A DNA stretch of 26,528 nt from JBBQTQ01 sp038213135. Lineage in GTDB: Bacteria > Actinomycetota > Thermoleophilia > Gaiellales > Gaiellaceae. Below the pieces are notes generated by a model. The model did no database searches, was not told the origin of the DNA, and saw only the letters and a list, made by a program, of their open reading frames with translations. Shown here in pieces: positions 22,002 to 26,528 of the stretch. The stretch is taken from the NCBI GenBank assembly GCA_038213135.1, contig JBBQTQ010000034.1, forward strand, positions 1 through 26,528. The letters are read 5' to 3'. The translations under genes were made by a program, and so were the position numbers. How positions within the stretch are numbered: position 1 is the first letter of the stretch; the number at the start of each line of letters is the position of its first letter.

Positions 22002-23177
22002 GTGGACCCACCGGTTCAACCACCACTGCCCGGCGAGCGGCTTGCGCCGCCCCCGGTGCGGCGATTTCGACGACGACGGCGCGGCGACCTGCCCGAGCCG
22101 CCGCCTTCGCGCGATCTCTGGCCCTGGCTGCTGATTCTGCTCGCGCTCGTGATTGGCGGCGTCGTCGCGGCGTTCGCGTTGAGCGGCGGCAAGAAGCACC
22201 ACAAGGCCGCCACGACCGCGCGCACCGTGGTGATCACCCGCTCGGTCGTGCAGACGACCACGGCCCCTCCGACGACCGTCTCGGTCCCGAAAGCCGTCGG
22301 GCTGACCGTCGCCGACGCGTCGACGTTGCTGCAGAACTCCGGTCTGAAGACCCAGACTCGCCAGGTCTCGTCCTCGCAGCCTGCGGGGGTGGTCGTCTCC
22401 CAGGCACCCTCGGCCGGAAGCATGGTGAAGCCCGGCACAACCGTCACCCTGAACGTCTCGCAGGGCGCACCGAAGGTGACGATGCCTCTGGTCCTCGGCC
22501 TGACCGAGCAGGAGGCGACCGCGAAGCTCCGTGCGCTGGGACTCGTCGTCTCGTTGGCGCACTACGCCTCGCAGAAGCCCGCGGGAACAGTGACCGGGCA
22601 GAGGCCGCCGGCCGGCGACGTCGTGGCCAAAGGCGCGCACGCGCAGATCAACGCCTCGAGCGGTCCGCCCTCGACGACCACGACCACAACTCCTGCGACG
22701 ACGACCGCGAGCACCGCGCCCACCACGACGCAAAGCCAGCCCCCACCAGCGCCTGCGACGACCACTGTCCCGAACGTGGTCGGCATGCAGCTCGCCGACG
22801 CACGCAAGGCGATGCGCACGGCACATCTCGTGACGGAGGTCCATTACGTGCCGTCGCAGCAACCGCTCTACACGGTCGTCGCCGAGCAACCCGCCGCCGG
22901 CCGCACGGTCAAGACGGGCTCGCACGTGCTCGTGAACGCCTCGCTCGGCCCGACGAAGCAGACGCTCAAAGCCGTGCCGAACGTCGTCGGCCTGAACGAG
23001 GCGACGGCGACCTCGAAGTTGCAGAACGCGGGCTTCGCGGTCGACAGCGTCGATCAGCCGACGAGCGATCCGAATCAGGACGGCACCGTCGTGGACGAGC
23101 AACCCGCGAGCGGCCAGCAGGCGCCGCCTGGCTCCAACGTGACGATTTACGTCGCCCGTTACTCGAGCGGCGGTTAG
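22002..23177 (+). CDS. Orphan membrane protein with four extracellular PASTA domains
   Basis: A 391-residue protein with a cytoplasmic Pro/Arg-rich N-terminus (1-38, with an RRFRRRRRGD stretch), one transmembrane helix (about 39-61), a Thr-rich stalk, and four PASTA repeats at about 94-153, 158-219, 254-315 and 323-385. A Thr/Pro linker (223-255) separates repeats 2 and 3. PASTA domains bind uncrosslinked peptidoglycan or muropeptides. The layout is that of the outer half of a PknB/StkP receptor kinase, but no kinase domain is present in frame or upstream. GTG start at 22002 is the first start after the stop codon region and has no clear ribosome-binding site. Role in wall sensing is inferred. 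Confidence 0.9.
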   Translation: MDPPVQPPLPGERLAPPPVRRFRRRRRGDLPEPPPSRDLWPWLLILLALVIGGVVAAFALSGGKKHHKAATTARTVVITRSVVQTTTAPPTTVSVPKAVGLTVADASTLLQNSGLKTQTRQVSSSQPAGVVVSQAPSAGSMVKPGTTVTLNVSQGAPKVTMPLVLGLTEQEATAKLRALGLVVSLAHYASQKPAGTVTGQRPPAGDVVAKGAHAQINASSGPPSTTTTTTPATTTASTAPTTTQSQPPPAPATTTVPNVVGMQLADARKAMRTAHLVTEVHYVPSQQPLYTVVAEQPAAGRTVKTGSHVLVNASLGPTKQTLKAVPNVVGLNEATATSKLQNAGFAVDSVDQPTSDPNQDGTVVDEQPASGQQAPPGSNVTIYVARYSSGG

Positions 23178-23212
23178 CGCGTTATGGGTGTAACCCGGAG
23201 GAGGTGGACTAC

Positions 23213-23500
23213 ATGGGAATCGGAGTAAGCATGCTGTTGATCGCCGGCGGAGCGATTCTGGCCTGGGCCGTGCATCGCAGCCCGGCGGGACTCGACGTGA
23301 ACACCGTCGGCGTGATCCTGCTCGTGATCGGGATCATCGGACTGGTTCTGTCGGTGATGTTCTGGTCGACCTGGTGGGGCCCCGGCGGCTTCCGCCGCCG
23401 CTACGCGGTGGGCGGCACCCGCAGGCGCGTGGCGCCTCCGGCGGGCTACGTGGCACCTGGCGACGGGTACCACGAGGAGATCGTCGAAGAGGAGTACTAG
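23213..23500 (+). CDS. DUF6458-family small membrane protein
   Basis: A 95-residue protein with two transmembrane helices (about 3-21 and 29-50) separated by a short loop RSPAGLDVNTVG, then a WWGPGG turn and an Arg-rich, finally acidic tail (EEIVEEEY). This is the pattern of the actinobacterial DUF6458 family, whose function is unknown. The ATG at 23213 has a strong ribosome-binding site (GGAGGAGG, 23197-23204), which excludes upstream starts. Follows the PASTA gene by 35 nt on the same strand and is probably co-transcribed. Confidence 0.85.
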   Translation: MGIGVSMLLIAGGAILAWAVHRSPAGLDVNTVGVILLVIGIIGLVLSVMFWSTWWGPGGFRRRYAVGGTRRRVAPPAGYVAPGDGYHEEIVEEEY

Positions 23501-23527
23501 AACACCGCATCTAGGGCGCGCAGGGCC

Positions 23528-23560
23528 GAGGGACAGGCCTGGTTTGTAGGCCTGTCCCTC
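23528..23560. repeat. Stem-loop repeat, copy 2
   Basis: Stem GAGGGACAGGCCT/AGGCCTGTCCCTC identical to the copy at 17035-17067, with a different 7-nt loop (GGTTTGT). Lies 27 nt after the DUF6458 stop and 30 nt before the acyl-CoA synthetase -10, so it probably separates two transcription units. Confidence 0.9.
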
Positions 23561-23590
23561 GCACCCCAAAGGCCACGCGACTACCTGCCC

Positions 23591-23596
23591 TACACT
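23591..23596 (+). promoter_or_regulatory. -10 box of leaderless promoter (acyl-CoA synthetase)
   Basis: TACACT followed by six bases and the GTG start at 23603. No -35 visible. Confidence 0.6.
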
Positions 23597-23602
23597 GGCG
23601 CG

Positions 23603-25129
23603 GTGATCTCGAAGCTGACGCCCGTCTCGTTCCTGGAGCGGTCGGCAGCCGCGTTTCCCGACCGCGTCGGCGTGATCGACGGTGAAAGGCGGCTGACCTG
23701 GGGCGAGCTTCGCGAACACACGCGACGGCTGGCAGTCGGGCTCCAGGCCGAGGGGTTCGAGCGCGGCGACCGGGTCGCCTTTCTCGCGCCGAACGTGCCG
23801 GAGCTGCTCGAGGCCCACTTCGGCGTGCCGCGGGCGGGCTGCGTGCTCGTCGCGGTCAACACCCGCCTCCTGGCCGACGAGGTCGACTACATCCTGCGCC
23901 ATTCGGGCTCCCGCCTCGTCGTCGTCGACCCGTCGCTCGCGCACCTGGTGCCCGCCGGTCTCCGGACGCTCGTGATCGGGGAGTCGTACGAGGAGTTCCT
24001 CGCGGCCGCTCCCGACGGCGAGCCGGAGGAGCGGCTCGAGGACGAGGAGGACACGATCTCGATCAACTACACGAGCGGCACGACCGGCCGACCGAAGGGC
24101 GTCATGTACACGCACCGCGGCGCCTACCTGAACGCGCTCTCCGAGGCGCTGCACGCGAAGCTGGATTCGCGTTCGGTCTACCTCTGGACGCTGCCGATGT
24201 TCCACTGCAACGGGTGGTGCTTCACCTGGGCGGTGACGGCGGTCGGGGCAACGCACGTCTGCCTGCCGAAGGTCGACCCGCCTGAGGTCTGGCGCCTGCT
24301 CGAGGCGGAGGGCGTCACGCACCTGAACGGCGCGCCCACGGTGCTCGTGATGCTCGCGTCCGACCCGGAGGCACGCATCCTCGAGCGCCCCGTCCAGGTG
24401 ACCACGGCAGGAGCGCCGCCGCCGCCGGCCGTGATCGAGCGCACCGAGGCGCTCGGGTTCCGGATCAACCACGTCTACGGGCTGACCGAGACCTACGGCC
24501 CGATCACGATCTGCGAGTGGAACTCAGCCTGGGACGAGCTCGACGCCGAGGAGCGATCGCGGCTGAAGGCGCGGCAGGGCCTGAACATGGCGACCGCCGA
24601 CCCGGTGCGCGTGGTCGATGGGGAGATGCGCGACGTGCCGGACGACGGGGAGACGATGGGTGAGGTGGTGATGCGCGGCAACAACGTCATGAAGGGCTAT
24701 TTCGCCGGCGAGGCCGCCACCGCCGAGGCGTTTCGGGGCGGCTGGTTCCATTCCGGCGACCTCGCGGTCATGCACCCGAGCGGCTACATCGAGATTCGCG
24801 ACCGGGCGAAGGACATCATCATCTCCGGCGGCGAGAACATCTCGACGGTCGAGGTCGAGAAGGTGCTCGTCAGCCATCCGGACGTGCTGGAGGCGGCAGT
24901 CGTTGCGATGCCCGACGAGAAGTGGGGCGAACGGCCGATGGCGTTCGTCTGCCTCCGCGCCGGCGCTGTGCTCGACGCGGCCGAGCTGATCTCTTTCGCG
25001 CGCCGGTCGCTGCCCGGCTTCAAGGCGCCGAGCGCGGTCGAGTTCGGCGAGCTGCCGAAGACCTCCACCGGCAAGGTGAAGAAGTTCGAGCTCCGCGAGC
25101 GGGCGCGCTCCGCGGCTGCGCGGAGCTAG
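23603..25129 (+). CDS. AMP-forming acyl-CoA synthetase
   Basis: Activates a carboxylic acid through an acyl-adenylate to its CoA thioester. The 508-residue product has the ANL-superfamily motifs: A3 YTSGTTGRPKG (156-166), A5 YGLTET (292-297), A7 SGDLAVMHPSGYIEIRDRAKD (Asp386, Arg401; split at 384-403), A8 hinge IISGGENIS, and A10 TSTGK with catalytic Lys491. FHCNGWCF (200-207) is typical of the medium-chain/fatty-acid group rather than acetyl-CoA synthetase. The GTG start is placed six bases after a -10 box. It is followed directly by a crotonase, which suggests a fatty or aromatic acid utilisation pair. Confidence 0.94.
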   Translation: MISKLTPVSFLERSAAAFPDRVGVIDGERRLTWGELREHTRRLAVGLQAEGFERGDRVAFLAPNVPELLEAHFGVPRAGCVLVAVNTRLLADEVDYILRHSGSRLVVVDPSLAHLVPAGLRTLVIGESYEEFLAAAPDGEPEERLEDEEDTISINYTSGTTGRPKGVMYTHRGAYLNALSEALHAKLDSRSVYLWTLPMFHCNGWCFTWAVTAVGATHVCLPKVDPPEVWRLLEAEGVTHLNGAPTVLVMLASDPEARILERPVQVTTAGAPPPPAVIERTEALGFRINHVYGLTETYGPITICEWNSAWDELDAEERSRLKARQGLNMATADPVRVVDGEMRDVPDDGETMGEVVMRGNNVMKGYFAGEAATAEAFRGGWFHSGDLAVMHPSGYIEIRDRAKDIIISGGENISTVEVEKVLVSHPDVLEAAVVAMPDEKWGERPMAFVCLRAGAVLDAAELISFARRSLPGFKAPSAVEFGELPKTSTGKVKKFELRERARSAAARS

Positions 25130-25132
25130 AGT
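25127..25132 (+). promoter_or_regulatory. -10 box overlapping the synthetase stop codon (crotonase promoter)
   Basis: TAGAGT includes the TAG stop of the acyl-CoA synthetase; six bases later is the crotonase ATG (25139). This would give the crotonase its own leaderless transcript besides any read-through. Confidence 0.55.
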
Positions 25133-25138
25133 CGGGTC

Positions 25139-25921
25139 ATGGCAGTGGCAGAGCGGAGCGTGCTCGTCGCGCAAGAGGGCGCCGCCGCACGGATCACGCT
25201 GAACAGGCCGGAGAAGCGCAACGCGCTCAGCCTCGAACTGATGCAGGAGCTGATCGGCGAGCTGCGCGAGGTCGGCGCCAAGCCCGAGGTGCGCGCGATC
25301 GTGATCGAGGGCGCGGGGCCGGCTTTCTCGGCGGGGCACGACCTCGGCGAGATGGTCGGGCGGGAGCCCGCGTTCTACGAGGAGCTCTTCGAGGTCTGCA
25401 CGGTCCTGATGGAGGAGATCCACCGCGTGCCGCAGCCCGTGATCGCGAAGGTGCACGGGATCGCGACCGCGGCCGGCTGTCAGCTCGTGGCCGCGTGCGA
25501 CCTCGCGGTTGCCGCCGAGGGAACCCGCTTCGCGACGCCGGGCGTCAAGATCGGGCTCTTCTGCTCGACGCCGATGGTGCCGGTGTCACGCGCGGTTGGC
25601 CGCAAGCGGGCCCTGCAGCTGCTGCTGACCGGCGAGCCGATCGATGCTGAGACGGCGCTCGACTGGGGTCTCGTCAACCAGGTGGTGCCGGCCGGCGAGC
25701 TCGAGTCCGCGGTGCTGGCGCTCGTCGAGAAGATCGCCCGCTCGAGCCCGCTCACGATCTCGATCGGCAAGAGGGCGTTCTACGAACAGGTCGACCTCCC
25801 CGAGGAGGGCGCCTACGACCTGACCAAAGGCGTGATGGCGACGAATGCGGCTGCGGGCGACGCGCAGGAAGGCATGAGTGCCTTCCTCGAAAAGCGCGAG
25901 CCGACGTGGACCAGCACCTAG
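25139..25921 (+). CDS. Crotonase-family protein, ECHDC3-like
   Basis: Enoyl-CoA hydratase/isomerase fold, 260 residues. The oxyanion-hole motifs are present: AFSAGHDLGEM (62-72) and HGIATAAGCQLVAACDLAV (106-124). The two glutamates of classical hydratase (rat Glu144 and Glu164) are replaced by Gln115 and Gly135. Together with RFATPGVKIGLFCSTPMV (split at 130-147) this resembles the ECHDC3 group, whose reaction is not well defined. It may act on a CoA substrate from the adjacent synthetase, but simple hydratase activity is doubtful. ATG at 25139 with leaderless promoter. Confidence 0.9.
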   Translation: MAVAERSVLVAQEGAAARITLNRPEKRNALSLELMQELIGELREVGAKPEVRAIVIEGAGPAFSAGHDLGEMVGREPAFYEELFEVCTVLMEEIHRVPQPVIAKVHGIATAAGCQLVAACDLAVAAEGTRFATPGVKIGLFCSTPMVPVSRAVGRKRALQLLLTGEPIDAETALDWGLVNQVVPAGELESAVLALVEKIARSSPLTISIGKRAFYEQVDLPEEGAYDLTKGVMATNAAAGDAQEGMSAFLEKREPTWTST

Positions 25922-26126
25922 AGCGTTTCACCCAGGGACAGTCCTAGGACAGACGCTGGACGCGGCCGCTCGAGTCCAATGTCCGCATGGTCTCCCGCGC
26001 GTCCGCCAAGTGAGCCGCCGCCGACCCGGGCTTGGCCCGGATCGGCTCTCAGCGACTCTCTGCGAACTTCACCAACTCGAGTCGTCATGGTCGCGGCGAA
26101 GCCCTGACCGGACTCGAGTTGGTTGT
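25922..26126. other. Non-coding stretch with hairpins after the crotonase gene
   Basis: No gene is seen here. AGGGACAGTCCT (25934-25945) resembles the left arm of the 13-bp stem repeat but its partner arm is gone. A GC-rich hairpin (26021-26045: CCGA-c-CCGGGC, loop TTG, GCCCGG-a-TCGG) may end the crotonase transcript. A long inverted repeat (26072-26122) is listed separately. Confidence 0.6.
26072..26122 (-). repeat. Long inverted repeat directly behind tRNA-Cys
   Basis: Perfect 12-base arms CCAACTCGAGTC (26072-26083) and GACTCGAGTTGG (26111-26122) enclose 27 nt that contain a further GGTC/GACC pair and a GGC-TTC-GCC mini-stem on the minus strand. The structure begins 4 nt after the tRNA 3' end. 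It may be a terminator/processing structure lacking a T-run, or a mark of past insertion. Confidence 0.75.
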
Positions 26127-26197
26127 AGGCGCCGACCGGACTTGAACCGGTGTACGAGGCTTTGCAGGCCTCTGCCTAACCACTCGGCCACAGCGCC
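26127..26197 (-). tRNA. trnC: tRNA-Cys (GCA)
   Basis: Reverse complement folds as a 71-nt cloverleaf: acceptor GGCGCTG pairing with CGGCGCC (one G-U), D-arm with GCC/GGC, anticodon stem GAGGC/GCCTC with loop CTGCAAA giving anticodon GCA, and T-arm ACCGG-TTCAAGT-CCGGT. Discriminator base is T, as required for tRNA-Cys. The 3' CCA is not encoded. A -10-like TACGAT (26208-26213, minus) lies ten bases upstream. Confidence 0.96.
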
Positions 26198-26207
26198 ACG
26201 CGAGGGA

Positions 26208-26213
26208 ATCGTA
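26208..26213 (-). promoter_or_regulatory. Possible -10 of tRNA-Cys
   Basis: TACGAT on the minus strand ends ten bases before the mature tRNA 5' end; no -35 match. Confidence 0.45.
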
Positions 26214-26239
26214 TCCGCAGATCCGGGTACGGCTCGTTC

Positions 26240-26326
26240 GTGAGCGCCGAGCCCTTCCTGCCCGAACGCCTCTCGCTGCCGGCGCTCCGCGAGGCCGCCC
26301 AGGGCCGCCGGGGCTGCGACCTCTAG
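26240..26326 (+). pseudogene. N-terminal remnant of a UdgX-like uracil-DNA glycosylase
   Basis: GTG at 26240 opens a 28-codon frame ending in TAG. It contains LPALREAAQGRRGCDL, which resembles the start of UdgX/type-4-like uracil-DNA glycosylases (LPxLREAAxGCRGCDL). One of the two iron-sulphur cysteines is replaced by Arg (GRRGC) and the frame stops right after CDL, with nothing recognisable of the 180 or so residues that should follow. It is a decayed fragment, in line with the adjacent insertion sequence. The match is short, so the family name is tentative. Confidence 0.6.
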
Positions 26327-26473
26327 GGATTCATTACCGATCTGCACGTCGTCGCCGGACTCCTCTAGCCAACGACCGCCAGGCCCACTAGACGATTGAT
26401 TCCGAAGTCGTAGGGACCGGCGGGCTGGCGCCGAAGTCGGCGGTGTCCACACACCGTTGACCAGGAGGCCACG
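26327..26473. other. Probable left flank of the insertion sequence
   Basis: No gene. CCTCTAG occurs at 26320-26326 and 26362-26368; CCGAAGTCG occurs at 26402-26410 and 26431-26439; and CGCCGA-AG-TCGGCG (26429-26442) is a short palindrome. The left terminal inverted repeat of the element should be in this stretch but cannot be located without the right end. Confidence 0.4.
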
Positions 26474-26528
26474 ATGTCCGCCGACCTCGACGCCTTGCTG
26501 ACGCACGTTTACGTGCTCGTTGATGATC
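26474..26528 (+). CDS. Transposase N-terminus, IS982-like (cut by window edge)
   Basis: ATG at 26474 with ribosome-binding site AGGAGG five bases upstream. The 18 visible residues, MSADLDALLTHVYVLVDD, look like the start of actinobacterial IS982-type transposases, which commonly open with DLDxLLTALYVxxDD. Only the first codons are in the window, so completeness, target duplication and family cannot be verified. Confidence 0.55.
   Translation, partial: MSADLDALLTHVYVLVDD

Noticed and set aside
22670..22760. ACC/ACG-rich tract that looked like a tandem DNA repeat
   Set aside because: It encodes the Thr/Pro linker between PASTA repeats 2 and 3 and is explained by protein composition.

Overview
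This is a high-GC chromosomal window from an actinobacterium. The 5' end of a 16S rRNA gene, strong use of GTG/TTG starts, many apparently leaderless promoters, gatCAB and a DUF6458 protein all fit Actinobacteria. The overall style suggests Thermoleophilia (Gaiellales/Solirubrobacterales-like), but I could not confirm this without a 16S search. Almost all genes are housekeeping; only the right end (about 25.9-26.5 kb) looks accessory.

Left end (1-1.9 kb, minus strand): the 5' third of 16S rRNA, about 300 nt of structured leader (promoter, terminator-like hairpin, BoxA, three small hairpins), and tyrS, whose 3' end carries the rRNA-facing promoter. A divergent promoter region leads to a class A penicillin-binding protein with two PASTA domains (1.9-4.3 kb, plus). 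It has no usual start codon in front of its membrane anchor.

Minus-strand block (4.3-13.7 kb): read in transcription order it runs penicillin-acylase-type hydrolase, class V aminotransferase, serA, YbaK-like deacylase, ilvE, DegT-type aminotransferase, cupin, small ABM-like protein, then remA-like regulator and 3-methyladenine glycosylase. Several of these genes are joined by 4-nt NTGA overlaps, which suggests translational coupling. The acylase is divergent from a MacB/FtsX-type ABC exporter pair (13.7-17.0 kb, plus); the two -10 elements are one base apart.

Middle (17.0-21.9 kb): a truncated AHSA1-like remnant, then minus-strand cspA, terminator, gatC, gatA, gatB and a small unknown gene coupled to gatB. 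Next come folD (minus) and, divergent from it, an orphan four-PASTA membrane protein and a DUF6458 protein. Together with the PBP, the PASTA protein points to cell-wall maintenance.

Right end (23.6-26.5 kb): an AMP-forming acyl-CoA synthetase and an ECHDC3-like crotonase, each with its own leaderless promoter, then tRNA-Cys (minus) with a long inverted repeat behind it, a decayed uracil-DNA-glycosylase remnant, and the start of an IS982-like transposase cut by the window edge.

No CRISPR array, prophage or defence system is visible. The most interesting signals are regulatory: a recurring '-10 + 6 nt + start codon' leaderless signature, genes that appear to need non-canonical start codons, a 13-bp-stem repeat used between genes, and a terminator-like hairpin inside the rRNA leader.
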